A stretch of DNA of 64,000 nt from Pilaira anomala (GCA_025716855.1 JAIXMQ010000039.1:62001-126000); one strand, 5' to 3'; shown: positions 52,179 to 64,000, counted from the first letter of the stretch. A program made the numbers and translations. The notes: generated by a model not told the origin, from the sequence alone.

Positions 52179-53258
52179 TTTTTGTATTTGTGACGTTTTT
52201 ATTTAGCTTTTTACCAGTTTAGTCAAGAGAGATTATTATCACGTGACTATCACGTGATACTGCTTGTAAGCGCATATATTTTTAATAATGGTGAACTTTG
52301 ACAGTTGGTTTTTAATTTTTGGATGATATTTTTTTTTTAATTTATTTTTGTTGCTTCCTTTTTCTGCTTTCTTTTAAATTTACTTGATCAAGATCAAATC
52401 GTGTTTACTTTGGTTTATACGTTACTTTTTTTTATTACTTTACATCTATAATCAATACATCCTCCGTTCTAATATATTATTATCCTTATCATTGAAAATC
52501 AGATATAGAATTAATTTGAAAATAGGAAAAACTATTTAAGAAAATTACTATATCGAAATAAATAAAAACTTTAATCTTCTACTATCTGAATTTTAAGTCA
52601 TTGTCATTTTTGATTTATCATTTTTTATTTTTTTTTAAATTACTTTTTGCAGATTTCGAAAGCTTACTAGTGCAATCTTTTTATCTCTGTGTCTATATGT
52701 TCTCATAACTTTGGTCTTTCAGTCTCCCTTTGTTATATTTTATATACTTGTTTATTTTTCTCGTATCCGTTACAAGGTAAACATAAAGACACACAGACAT
52801 CTCTCAAATTTTGTTATTCTTTTTTTGTCTTATGGATATAATGTCTACGTTTTACTACGTCGTCGTCGTGTCGTCGTACCGTCATGCGTGAGATTAAGAA
52901 AGTCATCAGAAGACGTTTAAAACCGGTCTCACGTCTCCAGGAACTATAGTTGTCAAGATATAGTTGAATTTGTCTTTTTTATTTAATTTATTTAGGAAAA
53001 TGTGGGTTTTATGTATGAATTTGTAAATACTTGTTATACCAATAATGTTAATTAAATAAAAGACTCCTTTAAAAGAATGCTCTGTTGAATTGAAAAAAAG
53101 TTTTATATTGCACATTTGTTCCTTAAAAAGTCGAGAATTATTACCAGATGAATTAAAAAAAAGAAAAAATATCAACTTGATAATTATACAGTACTTTTGA
53201 ATAGAGGGAAACTTGGCGCACGATAATTATTAAGAACCATAGCCCATTTATAAGGGTA
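52179..53258. other. Gene-free stretch holding one copy of a dispersed repeat
   Basis: Two CACGTGA motifs lie just upstream of the tRNA (about 52,241 and 52,250). At about 52,640-52,820 the sequence matches 58,975-59,170 (separate entry). The plus-strand frame at 52,711-52,920 lies mainly inside that repeat and is not convincing as a gene. Nothing else seen. Confidence 0.5.
52640..52820 (+). repeat. Dispersed repeat, direct copy at 58,975-59,170
   Basis: Both places share, in order, CAGATTT(C/T)GAAAGCTT, a CT-rich stretch ending TATATGT, a stretch around TATACCTG/TATACTTG TTTATTT, CTCGT and AAACATAAA. The copies are diverged by substitutions and small indels. No terminal repeats or coding sequence are visible. 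Confidence 0.7.
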
Positions 53259-53410
53259 TGGTAGAGTCTACTGATTCAGAGTTGGAACCGGAGCAGGAGT
53301 TTTACGGAATCAACCGACTCCCAGAGCCTTTCTGGCGTGTCTTCCTGTGAGCCCGTTGGCACGGGAAGGCATTTCTCCTGCTTAGTTCGCACCAACTACA
53401 CAAAAAAAAA
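53259..53410 (-). repeat. SINE-like or structured-RNA island
   Basis: A compact GC-rich island in AT-rich sequence. Pairing segments: AGTTGG (53,280-53,285) with CCAACT (53,392-53,397), AGCAGGAG (53,292-53,299) with CTCCTGCT (53,375-53,382), and the perfect hairpin CCCGT-TGGC-ACGGG (53,352-53,365). Read on the minus strand it starts after a T-run with TAGTTGGTGCGAACTAAG, which is loosely A-box-like, and has GGTTCCAACTC, loosely B-box-like, near its end. The stretch CCAACTACACAAAA (53,392-53,405) is also at 20,004-20,018 in the island of the palindrome core. A Pol III-derived SINE or a structured RNA would both fit. Not a standard spliceosomal RNA, tRNA or 5S as far as I can see. Confidence 0.4.
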
Positions 53411-53966
53411 ATATAATAAGTATTTGTACCCTTTTTACTTGACCTAATGTATGTTTTTATTTTGTATTGTACTGTTGCCCGTTAAAACTGACAAACTCTT
53501 TGTTTAATATTTTCAGCACTTGAACGTAGGTCTTTAACAGCGATTGCAAATATTTGAAACTAAATGGTAAAATACAAATGACTTTTTATTTAAACGTTAA
53601 GCGTTACAAAAAAAAAGGATAAGATGATGTTTCTTCAAGATATATATTAATTGTGTTATTGATTTTTTTTTACTAACGCGCATTTTAATTTAGTTTGGCC
53701 ACATTTGTACAGGAAATAAATCCAATATTTAAAGCATTCAATTATACAGTCTAACCTCTTCTTTATTGTAAACACATTTTACTTGAATTATTGTAAGTCT
53801 GTATTATTTATTGTATACCATTTTCCTCTCTAACTTCTTTTCTCCTTGTTTAGCTCGGTAACTATCTTGGGCGCCTGACTATGATCCACACTAGTCACTG
53901 CTATTAGAGCTTTCAGTGAGACACATCGGGTATTATTCGTCATTTTCGCGACAGAAACCGTCATTG
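53411..53966. other. Intergenic
   Basis: AT-rich, with no gene or repeat that I can recognise. Confidence 0.5.
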
Positions 53967-54212
53967 ATGACTAGAATTGCTCTACGCATATTGTTTCTTA
54001 CCTTCTTTTCCCGTTCTGCTCCCCATCATGACGGGCTCAATGATTGTTATTCCTGTAAAAAGCCATTTTGGGTGGTAATATCATTTCATTTACTGATATT
54101 CTTTTATTCAAATTTGCCAAGATATTAACACACTATAAAGTCAAAAACGGATATGATACGAAATTTAGATTACCTTCGATATGTCGTGCGCTGTGAAACC
54201 TGTGTCATGTAA
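53967..54212 (+). CDS. Possible small protein with two CxxC pairs
   Basis: A possible two-exon gene. Exon 1 (53,967-54,074) begins MTRIALRILFLTFFSRSA, which could be a signal peptide, and goes on to DCYSCKKPFWV. A GTAATA donor follows. Exon 2 (54,141-54,212) ends RYVVRCETCVM and a stop. The 59-aa product would have CYSC and CETC about 30 residues apart, as in a small zinc ribbon or a Cys-rich secreted peptide. The acceptor is AAAG, not CAG or TAG, so the splice is doubtful and the exon 1 frame could be chance. Confidence 0.25.
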
Positions 54213-55722
54213 TCATTCCTAAACGGAAATTACTATCCTATAGCAGCAATCTGGATCAAGCTTTTCTCTTCGATACAAGTCTCTTTTTGGCATATAGCTC
54301 TTTGTAGTTACGGTTAACCTTGTTGGCGCACTTATTGCTCATACGTTGATTGGATCATGTTTTTTTATGATGACATGTTTAGGTGAAATGGCGCGTGTCG
54401 TTCTTTATTAATGATTTTGAACATTATGTTCTTAAGGTGGAAGGTGTTATCTTGTTGATAGATAGAAACCCGAAAAGAGCATGCAGGAATTGCGAAATCA
54501 ATGATTTGGCTTTTTTCTTATAGATGCTACAACAAGAGCAAATGTAAATTTCAAATAACCTTTAAAATATTAGACCCCACAACCTCTCTTTATAATAACT
54601 TTCCCTTTGTACCGCTACAGTCAATAAAATAGGGGCCAATGCAACATAAATAAATCCTTTCCTTATCTAAAAAATACAATAAAATATGTATTTTAGTTTT
54701 GATTAAGATAAAAATTTCAGGTGAAACCTAATTCGGTTCTCTCGTTATATCTTTGATCGTCTTTCATTGCTATGTATTCACATTATATATTTTATTCCCA
54801 CCTGAATACTTTAATAAGACTGTCACTTATAACCCATTACTGTTTTATATTTTTATTATGTTCAATATTATTTCAAAGACTTTAAAGACTTTATTTACTA
54901 TGTTCTTTAAACTGCTTAATATTCTTGGAATCCTGCTATTGCTTAATCCGTCATTTTCTTTATTTAAAGGCCACTGATAATTATCCTTTAAATGTGAATA
55001 TAAAGCATTACACAATTGACAACTTGCAGTCTGTTGCTCACCTTAAACAACTATATTTTTATTTTAAATCTTTTTAGGTACACTTTAACTTAAGCTGATC
55101 AAGTAATAATTCTTTTATAATAGCAAATAAATAAAAAATCAATTTCATTATGATGATGAGTTTATTAGGTTCTAGTTGTGGTATCGCACAATCATACTGT
55201 ACGACACAGTTGGTAACAGGTGCTCTTTGTTCACAAGAGTGAACTCGTCTGTTGCAATTGCTGCTATTAGTGACATTTGCATTGATTCCTATACGACTAG
55301 TAATTAGTATAATCAATGTACAGCTCAGGATATCATATTTTGCTCCCTGTAAAAAATATTGAAGAAGAATCGCCTATAACATTCACAAAATATTAAATGA
55401 AATAGTCATTTATTATTATTGTGGACAATCAGTAATTAATGGGGGTTGATTTATTAAATAAAATGAAATTGGAAGAACCCTTCTAAACTAAAATAATAAT
55501 ACCTGGAATATCCTAATAATTGTGCTTAAATAAAAGGACTATCTTTCTGATGAGTTTAACTGGTCTATACTCAACTCTTCTGCTTTTGAATTAATATGTT
55601 CTGCTCTTTCGGATTGATCATATTATTTAAATATTGGTGGTGGTATCAATGTCCATCATTCGGGATACTTCTATTTTCTTTAAGACTTTCACAGACTATT
55701 TGACGTCTTCGTTCCTTCTGTT
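54213..55722. other. Gene-poor region with a dispersed repeat copy
   Basis: The plus-strand frame at 54,753-54,977 is hydrophobic and low-complexity and is not accepted. On the minus strand, about 55,340-55,100 reads a short hydrophobic stretch and then a Cys-rich segment (NCNRRVHSCEQRAPVTNC), suggestive of a small secreted protein, but without an ATG in frame. About 55,475-55,640 matches 18,785-18,960 in the palindrome core. Otherwise nothing. Confidence 0.45.
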
Positions 55723-56459
55723 TTATTTACTTTCAAGAATGGTTTGTAACTTTTTAATTTTTTCACCTAAGTCTATACAATAAGTATCAATATAAACGAG
55801 ATATAAATGAATATTTTGTTCACATATGTATACCTACATACGTTCATATTTTTTTCTTTGTCTAGTTCTTTAAGCTGAATGCCAATGAGATGATATATGA
55901 TATTGGTAGTGCCTGGATTCAAGTCGCCTATCATACCAATATCTTTTGCTTCTTCTGGTGGCACTCCATTTTGTAATGCTAAACGTTCTTGCTCTGTTCG
56001 ATAATGGCTAGTGACTATAAGTGGATGTACCATTGCTTGGACAATCTTGATTTTGGGAAAGATTCCTATTAAGGTTAAGAATTGTGGGGTTATAAACTGC
56101 ATTTTTCTTGTCCTACAAGTTACAGGTTATTCATTACTGTGATTTACATATAAATCGAGTTTTCATGACTAGTACTTGTTGTTGAACTTGTTGCGATGCA
56201 TAAAAAGTCATTATATAGTTTAAAATAATTAATAGGGTTGAATAGTTTTGATAAAAGAATAATATATGGTCTTCACAGGTATATAATATTGCTATAAGCT
56301 AAAATAATAATAATAATAAATTTTGTTATTTTTGTTAAATGAATATTATACACATACTATTTTTTTTTCTTTTTTTTACCTTTCTCGTTCATCCATCATT
56401 GTGGAAAAAGCATGGCCTCTTTTAATAGAGCCATCCATTGCCACCATATATAATATCAT
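55723..56459 (-). CDS. Orphan 134-aa protein, three exons
   Basis: Exons 56459-56380, 56112-55838 and 55772-55723 join in phase (2, then 1) with GTAAAA and GTAGGT donors and TAG acceptors. The protein has a short Met-rich start, a central conserved-looking block (VHPLIVTSHYRTEQERLA, then GVPPEEAKDIGMIGDLNPGT) and a charged C-terminus likely to form a coiled coil (LGEKIKKLQTILESK). No known domain, signal peptide or membrane segment. It starts 420 bp from the divergent 56,880 gene, so the two may share a promoter region. The first exon is short and the first intron is long (267 bp), so the true start may lie elsewhere. Confidence 0.5.
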
Positions 56460-56879
56460 TGAATAATCCACCAAAAAAAAAAATAAAAAATAAAATAAAA
56501 AAAAAATAAGTGCAAGTATAACTAAGGTCAATGGGAGCACTTCAAGAGTGCAACCTAAACAATGCTGTGTATTAAAAAGTTGAAGGCAATTTACTTAATT
56601 GAACATATCTTCCTCTTAGAAACTGAAGCTTAAAGATATGTGAAAGAGCTTAACATTATATGAACGACCAGTTAGTATATTACAAGACACGTTTATTGTA
56701 TTTACGATAATAATCCAAAATTTAAATCCGTGGTCTCAGGAGAATTAAACAATATAAATAAATATGCAAAGGTAAAAAGAATAAAAATAATCCTTTTCGC
56801 TTTTTCTCACACACTAAACTCTCAACAAGGCAGTTATCTTTAGAATACACAATATTTAATCATAAATACGCAAAACAAT
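56460..56879. promoter_or_regulatory. Divergent intergenic region
   Basis: 420 bp between two genes transcribed away from each other. It contains an A-rich stretch (56,471-56,507) near the minus-strand start and a CA-rich leader (CACACACTAAACTCTCAACA, about 56,810-56,828) just before the plus-strand ATG. No specific operator is recognised. The promoter role is inferred only from position. Confidence 0.35.
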
Positions 56880-58479
56880 ATGTCAGACATTCTGGAATCA
56901 TATGGCGACGAACTTCATAGCATCAAGCTGTCAGAATTCATAATTACTAAGAGGTCTGAAATTGTCAACATGGAATATAATATGGAGATAACTTTTGTCA
57001 ATCTAAAAAAATATTGGTGTCAAACCTGCCAGGAATTTACAAGCTTAAAAAAGATCAAGGTAAGATATGTTGTATGTACACTAAAAAAAAAAAGAAACTA
57101 ATATGTTTGTAGTATAAAAATGATTGTAACGTGGTAGACTGGGCCGATTTATGCCTACAAATCAAACTTAACCAAGCGCGTAAAATCCATGACCAAACCA
57201 ATGCAGACGCTTATATCTTAAAGGAGACTCTAAGGAAGAAAAATTTGGAGGAGTTCGCGTCTTTGCTTTTGAACCCAGATGTAGGTTTTGTGAACAAAAC
57301 ATAATACTATGATTTGTATATTAACCAATGTATCTTTAACAGGATACTTTTTTCAGGGATGTAAATGACTCATTGGAGGGAAAATCCATTGAGATTCAAC
57401 AATTAATAAGTAACTACAGACATTCATCTGGCCACGAAAAAAATGTGGATAAACAGGAGTAGGTATCAAATAAGTTTATGTTAATATCTGCTCTAATTAG
57501 ATCATGTAGTGTCTTGTACTTTGGAATAATTGATTTAGTAAGAACGGGTGAAAGCAGTGCAACAAGAAGAATATTAAAAGAATATCTTCCTTTAATAAGA
57601 GAACGTGTCAACACTGTCACAAATTATGACGTTAAAGCTAAGAATTTCGCTAAACAAGTATTATCTGATTCGAAGCTTAATAGAGAAAAGATCAAGAGAG
57701 AGAAGAAAAAGATCAAGAGAGAGAAGAGAAAGATCAAGAGAGATAAGAAGAAGAAGATAAAGGATAAGGAGACTGATGATATTTCTATCAAAAGTAATGT
57801 AATCAAGATCATTAAATTGGTTTTGAAGATGACCAAAACTTTTGACAAGGACGATTGGATTAATGCAAAGATGACTGAAAACGAGTTTACCACTCGGTTT
57901 CTGACTCCTTTAGGAGATTATATTGCCAAAGGAAATGATTGTGTTTTCCGACCTGGAGAACAATCCCTGGAATTAGTAAAGCAATATGAAAATAATTCGC
58001 TTAATGACGATGAAACGAGGCTTCCTGGCCCCAGAATTGACGGATTGATTATTTCTTCAATTTTAAAGGTCCCTTTTGTTTTATTTGAAGTCTCTGGTCC
58101 CCCTTGCGATGCTGCTGCTAATTATTCTCACTTCAAAGGCGATAGGAACAAAATTGCTAAAAACTTAAAGTTTCTTTTTAAGCAAATTATTACGTCTAAA
58201 GGTACACCGACGTTACATTCCTCAGAAAAAATCAAACTTTTCGGTGCTCACGTTTACAAAGATACGCTGTATATTTATTCTTTATCTATGCCTTTGTGGG
58301 ATCTTTACGTTTTCAATTTGGAATTTCATGTTGCGATCCCCTCGAAAATTAATTTATTTCCATCATCAATACCCAAATTTATAAACAAGATTCACAATTT
58401 CCGTAACCTCATATCAATCTATCACAAGCAGTTGGCCGAGTTTTTCAAAACTCAAGATTATGGATTCATCCGATCCTGA
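56880..58479 (+). CDS. Lineage-specific protein with PD-(D/E)XK-like pattern
   Basis: Four exons in phase: 56880-57059, 57113-57280, 57343-57458 and 57501-58479, giving 480 aa with GTAAGA, GTAGGT and GTAGGT donors. The N-terminal 200 residues are helical and include a possible Cys pair (WCQTCQEF). A very basic stretch at about 213-245 (repeats of KIKREK) could be a nuclear-localisation or nucleic-acid-binding segment. The C-terminal half holds TENEFTTRFLTPLGDYI, PGEQS, RIDG (D335), FEVSGPP (E351), GDRNKIAKNLKFLF, KIKLFGAHVY and LYIYSLSMPLWDLYVF. The same order of motifs is found in the 32,549-34,009 gene. I infer a divergent nuclease-like fold from acidic D...E spacing; the ExK lysine is Ser in both, so activity is uncertain. 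The family seems expanded in Mucorales, but I could not search. Intact here. Confidence 0.75.
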
Positions 58480-59750
58480 TTTATCGACATGTTTCTCTCC
58501 TTGTACTCCATATCGAAAAAGTTCACCTGAAAAAAAATTACCTCAAAAAAGAAAATATTCATAAATGAATCAATAACAATCTCTAGATATGTTTCGGTTT
58601 TTTATGTACTCCTTCTCGTATAGCACTCTTTTTTTTTAAAAAAAAAAACTACCGCCCTATTGTAATAAACGCACGGTTACAATTTTACGATGTTTTCCTT
58701 TTGTTAATATCTTTACTTTTTTATACATTTAAACCAAAAACGAAAAAAAAAACGACATAATAGGCAGACACATCCATCTGTGGTCGCTAGAAATGCCTGC
58801 CAAAGATGTTGAAGCTCTGGAACATTTATCACATACTGACATTCCAACTGATGTAAGCCAATTTGATAAGATCTTGAACCTTGAGAATATATTTGAAAGT
58901 TGAAAATAAATCAAATAATGTTTTGTAACTAACAAATATACATTAGTCCATCTTTTATTTTTTTAAGTTTTTTATTGTTGAAACTACGTTTTCAGATTTT
59001 GAAAGCTTTACTGGTGTAACTTTTCCATCTCTTTGTGTATATGTCTATCAAATAGCTAAAGTCTTTACAGTGTCTTTTTTATTATTATATATACCTGTTT
59101 ATTTCTCGTTTCTACTAAAAGATAAACATAAATCCACGCCTTCTTGGATATCTCATTTTTTAATAAAGTTACACTTTTTTAGAACGTAGAAAATATACCA
59201 AAAAGAGTTGAGGGCTGAGAAAAAGTTTTGAACAAATTAGAGTTTTAAGAGAGGCTAAGACATTTATTTATGTATGTATGTACACTTGTTGAAAAAAGAT
59301 GCAATTGCAAACACACGTACTTTTTTTTTGTGTTAGAGGATGATAAGTATATGAAAATTTCCTGTTTCCCGATAGACCATCTCATCCGATAAAGAGACAG
59401 AAAGAAGAAAAGATTCCAAGCAGATATGAAGTCTGATAATTGCTGGGAGTGGAAACACAGAGTACAATGCCTTTTTTTACTTGTGTCCATTCACCTTGAT
59501 ACCTTTTACAGAAATGGGAGAGAGATTAAGAGGCCGCAGCCGGTGACAGTTTTCCAGTTCCCTTCTTACTCTTGGCATAATAAAGTGCAGGTCTTTTTTC
59601 TTACACTCTTCTTTCATCTTGAACTACTCTTTATATTTAATTATTACCAAAAAAAAAAAACCACTATAAAGCAAATTAATAATTTCTTTAACTTTTTTAT
59701 AACAAAAAAAGAAAATAATACACATCTTGTTTCGAAGTATATAAATAATA
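58480..59750. other. Intergenic with dispersed repeat copy
   Basis: Contains a T-run followed by an A-run at 58,629-58,648 and the second copy (58,975-59,170) of the repeat at 52,640. The last 500 bp must hold the Mon2 promoter. The frames at 59,245-59,490 and 59,426-59,803 are overlapping shadows without convincing composition. Confidence 0.55.
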
Positions 59751-62539
59751 ATGAGTGGACTTACAGCTTTTCTGCAAACAGAGCTGTTAACACTATCAAG
59801 TGAAGCAAGACGTAAGCATCCTGAAATAAAAGAGGTTTGTTCCTGAAAAAAATAAAAAAAGGGCTCAATACTTACTTATTTTATGTAGGCAGCAGAGCGC
59901 TTAAGTGTTATATTACGAAGTTTTAAAGAAAGACCTGGATATAGTATAGCTAACGGTAAAAACTAATAACAACTGAAAGCTTTGACATGAACTTTTTTCT
60001 TAACACATTCAAATAGAGTTGGCAAAGACAGAAGATGCTTTACGTCCGTTTGTATTAGCTTGTGAAACGAAGCAAGTTAAACTTGTTACTATTGCTATTG
60101 GGTGTATACAAAAACTTATATCTTTTCATGCTATACCAGAGGTAACAACAAAGAGAGAGAGAGAGAGAGAGAGAGAAGTTGTCATCTAATATATTCATTT
60201 AACATTTTTTTAAAAAAAAAGACATCTGTTCGGACAATCTTGAGAACGTTAACAGATATTAGTGTTCACGGAGTAGAAATTCAACTAAAAATATTACAAA
60301 CTGTTTTACCCTTATTAAATAATTATAGAAGTGTTCATGACGATATATTAGCAGAGGTAAAGAAATACCACAAAAAGATAAAACGATAAAAAAAAAAAGA
60401 TATGAACAAATATACAATTATTAGGCACTTTTAATCTGTTTTCGGTTACAAGATTCGAAAATAGTTGTAGTGAATAATACAGCAGCAGCAACGTTACGTC
60501 AATTAGTTATATTTGTATTTGATAAGGTATCAAAAGAAGATTCGATGGGGTTAAATAAAAATGATGCGGATCAACAAGTAGAGATTAGTACGGGAGAAAA
60601 GATAAAGTTACATCCCTGTGCAAAGGATGCTTATTATTTATTCCAAGATTTATGTTTATTAACAAATGGAGATCATCCAGAATACCTTCGATTGAATCAT
60701 TTATCAAAGACCTTTGGATTAGAATTGATTGAAAGTATATTGACGAACCATTATGAGTTATTTCGAGAGGTATAATCAAGTAACAAATACATATATATAT
60801 ATATATATTTATTTGATTCAGAAAGCTAATATGTAAAAAGTAGCACAAGGAATTAAGCGCAATTTTGAAAGAACGAGTATGTCCCATGTTTATAAAGAAC
60901 TTTTCAGAAAAGAACGAATTTCCACAAACAATGCGATTAACACGTGTAGTATACATCTTAATTAAACAATTCAGTGAAATCTTGATTATGGAATGTGAAA
61001 TCTTTTTATCAATGTTTGTCAAGATTTTAGAACCAGAGAATCCACTTTGGCTTCGTGTGTTGGTCATGGAAATATTTAGAGGTGTTTGTAGTGATGCTGC
61101 ATTAACTTGTTCAATTTATAATTGGTATGATCGTCAGAATAGTGCAACCAATGTCTTTCGAGATATGATTACTGGCTTTGGTAGACTAGCAACTGAGAAA
61201 CCTCAATCAATTGGAGCACATCAAGGTGGAAGAGATAGTTCAGAGTATAGTTCAGGAAATAATCATGCTTCTCATTCTCATCAAAATGGAAATTTTACTT
61301 TGGATAGCCTAAGTACAACAACTTCCACAATGCGTATTCAATGGTAAGGCAGACAGAAAAAAACATCTAAAAAAAAAGACATATGTCTAAATACATTTAC
61401 TTTTTTTTTTACTTAGTATCGATCAATTGGATAAAGCAGATCCTCCAACAATTCCTGATACATATATTTTTTATTTGGCTTTACTTTGTTTAAATTCGAT
61501 TGCAGATGGATTAGCAGGATTTGCATTACCTCGATTTTCACCTGGCGCTATAAAACCTAAAACAGAACAAGAAAAAGAAAAAGAACAAGTAACAGAAAAT
61601 GATTTATCTCTTGTAACAGATATGGCCAATGTAGCCTGGCCAGGTCTTTTAGCAGCAATGTCTTTTTACTTGACTGCAAATCTAGATGAAGATTTATTTC
61701 AAAGCACTATGAGATCTTATCAAAACTTTACAAACGTATGTGGTGTCCTAAACTTGGTCACTCCAAGAGACGCTTTCTTGACAAACTTGTGTAGAAATTC
61801 GGTTCCCAATATTCCATTATTATCTTCAGGTTATGTCTCAACTACTCCATTAATTAATAAGACCCCAAGTACAACTAATATCAATACCACTTTATCTTTG
61901 CCGGGTACAACCACTGCTGTTTCATTCACTGATTTACCTGTACATCAACAACAGGCTTTAGCTAGTATTACCTTGAATGATAAAAACTTGTATAGTTTAC
62001 GTGTCTTGTTGAATATCACCATGTTTTTAAGTGGCATGTTGGGTTCTTCTTGGTACCTTGTATTAGAGACATTGCAATTAGCTGATTTCTTATTGTTTAA
62101 TCGACCTGTGCCTAAAGGAGGAACTGGTGGAGCCGGAGGAGCAGGTGCAACTTCAGTGACAAGTGGAAATGCAAGTACATCTGTATCATCTGTTAATTTA
62201 AGAAGAACTCTGACTGGATCACCTGCATCATCTAATACAGTGAATCAACTGAGCAGTGAGTATAAAATATCAAAGTAGATTATTGTATATTAACTTAATT
62301 ATAGCACAACCAAATAGCAATCAATTAATGGATGCAGACCATCTTACGATTATTAGTGCATCATTTCATCGATTATTTGAAAATAGTAAATACTTGGACG
62401 ATGAATCATTTATTGCGTTTGCATCTGCTTTATGCCGTATGAGTTCTGAAGTAACTGGCACACCATTTTCCGATACAGAATTAACTTCAACCAGTAGTAA
62501 ATCCTCCCGCGCCGTAAGTTTATAATTCATTTATATATA

Positions 62540-62581
<42 letters not shown>

Positions 62582-64000
62582 AAATCTATGACTGAATAGA
62601 AAATATTCAATGGTAGATCATTTGCAGTAGATAAATTAGAATACATTTCATCATTGGATATGGGAAGACTTATGAATACCAAAAAAGATTCATCAAGTAA
62701 GATATGGGAATTAATCATTCGTCATTTAGTAGCTACTGCCAACTATCCATCTACACCTGCATCCATTCGAACACAATGCTGTGACGCTATCTCTGATATT
62801 ATCTTAACTGCTATGAATTATGTACTTTCTGAATATAAACAAGTAGATGAAGAGACTCAAACTCGTCTTTTAGTTGCTTTAAATCAATGTATTACTAGTA
62901 GTAATATCAATGAAGAAAGTAATAAGGATTCCAAGGCTTTTAGCGAGGTCCAAAAGATGGGTCTTGAGACTTTGAATAATTTGTTACAGACTTCAGGGCA
63001 TTCTTTTACATGCGGATGGGGTTTGATTTTTGACATGTTAAGACATGTAGCTGTTTGTGCCATTGGACTACCTGCTGCTGAGATACATCATTATGGTAGC
63101 GATGACGACGACGAGGAAGGTGAGGGTGTTTCAGAAGAAGAACTAGTCAATAATATTCAAGAAAGAACGAGTGTAGATACGACTGCGTCCTCAATTGTAG
63201 CAGGAAGTATGATGACAGCTACTGGACCTAATAAACCAGCCACCGGATTAATTAAAGTAGCATTCTCCAGTCTTCAGTTAATCTGTACCGACTTTTTATC
63301 ATTACTTTCGCCAGACTGTCTTCGACAATGTATAGCTACACTTGGATCTTTTGGTATGCAAAGTGATGATTTAAATATTAGTTTGACAGCAGTTGGACTT
63401 TTATGGAATTTATCTGATTTTATTCAAACCAGAAGAATTGAACTTGCTGCATTAAGAAATGAGACTGGTACAACCATATCAGATGAAGAAATCGATAAAG
63501 AAAATATGAATATTGATTTAGCATTAAGTCAAGAAGATGATAGTAATCCAAAGACATACAGTATACTTTGGATGTTACTATTACTTCAATTAAGTCATAC
63601 CTGTATTGATTGGAGACCTGAAGTACGTAATGGAGCAAATCAAACACTATTTAGAACAATTACAATGAATGGGCATATATTAGGTCCTCACCTTTGGAAC
63701 GCATGTATTTGGCAAGTTTTATTTCCATTATTAGATTCAATCAAAATGTCATCAATTCGAGCAAGTAAGATTTCTCATTCTAAAATATCTTCACCGAATA
63801 ATAACGATAGAGATTCATCTGGATTCATGTTGCATCATTCAAGAGATACTGCTGATAAACAATGGGATGAAACAAAAGTATTGATCTTAACTGGTGTCTC
63901 TAGTATATTCCAAGATTTTCTTAAAGATATCTATCAATTGAAACACTTTCCAAGAGCATTCACTTTATTACTAGCTCATTTAGAAGATTCTTGCTTAAGG
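59751..64000 (+). CDS. MON2: Mon2 homologue (Golgi/endosome trafficking), 5' part
   Basis: The gene starts at the ATG in MSGLTAFLQTELLTLSSEAR and runs off the window. About ten exons are seen, with short introns (for example after 59,834, near 59,955, 60,140, 60,357, 60,771, 61,346, 62,251 and 62,513), and then a long open stretch to 64,000. Conserved Mon2 features include LKILQTVLPLLNNYRSVHDD, ICFRLQDSKIVVVNNTAAAT, LRVLVMEIFRGVCSDAALTC, SLTAVGLLWNLSDF and RPEVRNGANQTLFRT. The family is a large HEAT-repeat protein related to the Sec7 Arf-GEFs but without the catalytic domain. It works with Dop1 at the trans-Golgi. The first intron begins GTTTGT, an uncommon donor. Low-complexity inserts (Gly/Ala-rich near 62,120, acidic near 63,100) are lineage-specific. 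The 3' end is not in the window. Confidence 0.93.

Noticed and set aside
54753..54977. 74-codon hydrophobic frame as a membrane protein
   Set aside because: Phe/Leu/Ile richness follows from T-rich DNA; no splice signals or conserved pattern.
55074..55316. Small Cys-rich secreted protein on the minus strand
   Set aside because: Attractive cysteine spacing, but no in-frame ATG or secure upstream exon.

Overview
The window looks like nuclear DNA of an early-diverging filamentous fungus, most likely Mucorales (Mucoromycota). It is strongly AT-rich, full of A/T homopolymers and simple repeats. Its genes have many short GT-AG introns. The recognisable proteins are typically fungal: a Rom2-type RhoGEF with DEP, DH, PH and CNH regions, a WC-1-type blue-light receptor with LOV and GATA finger, a Fus3/Kss1-type MAP kinase, a RasGEF, an ABCF ATPase and Mon2. 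I cannot name the species.

Layout. 0-4.4 kb: a candidate 1.8-kb terminal-inverted-repeat element, then relics of an unknown gene. 4.5-10.7 kb: two ordinary minus-strand genes, the ABCF ATPase and the RasGEF. 10.7-32.5 kb: about 22 kb without an intact recognisable gene. It is dominated by a huge interrupted palindrome whose arms (12,446-18,146 and 20,758-26,552, about 5.7-5.8 kb each) flank a 2.6-kb AT-rich core. A diverged third copy of the arm's outer end lies at 31.5-32.3 kb. 32.5-38.9 kb: a frameshifted member of a lineage-specific protein family, a 617-bp tandem duplication, a retrotransposon protease relic and other fragments. 38.9-49.8 kb: three minus-strand signalling genes (RhoGEF, WC-1, MAPK). 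50-59.7 kb: a gene-poor stretch with tRNA-Asn, a SINE-like island, dispersed repeats, a 134-aa orphan gene and an intact paralogue of the 32.5-kb family. 59.75-64 kb: the 5' part of a Mon2 homologue that runs off the window.

Functionally, the conserved genes cover translation or ribosome-linked ATPase work (ABCF), Ras activation (RasGEF), Rho1 and cell-wall signalling (RhoGEF), light sensing (WC-1), MAPK signalling and Golgi-endosome trafficking (Mon2). They do not form a cluster with a common task. Most exon joins were checked by reading-frame arithmetic.

The two most interesting items are the palindrome and the two-member family. The palindrome resembles a regional centromere (core plus inverted flanks) or a very large foldback structure. 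Its arms are nearly identical near the core but have expanded different minisatellites. The family at 32.5 and 56.9 kb carries an E...GE.S...[KR][IV]DG...EVSG pattern that I infer to be a divergent PD-(D/E)XK nuclease-like fold. All family and function calls are by eye; no database search was run.
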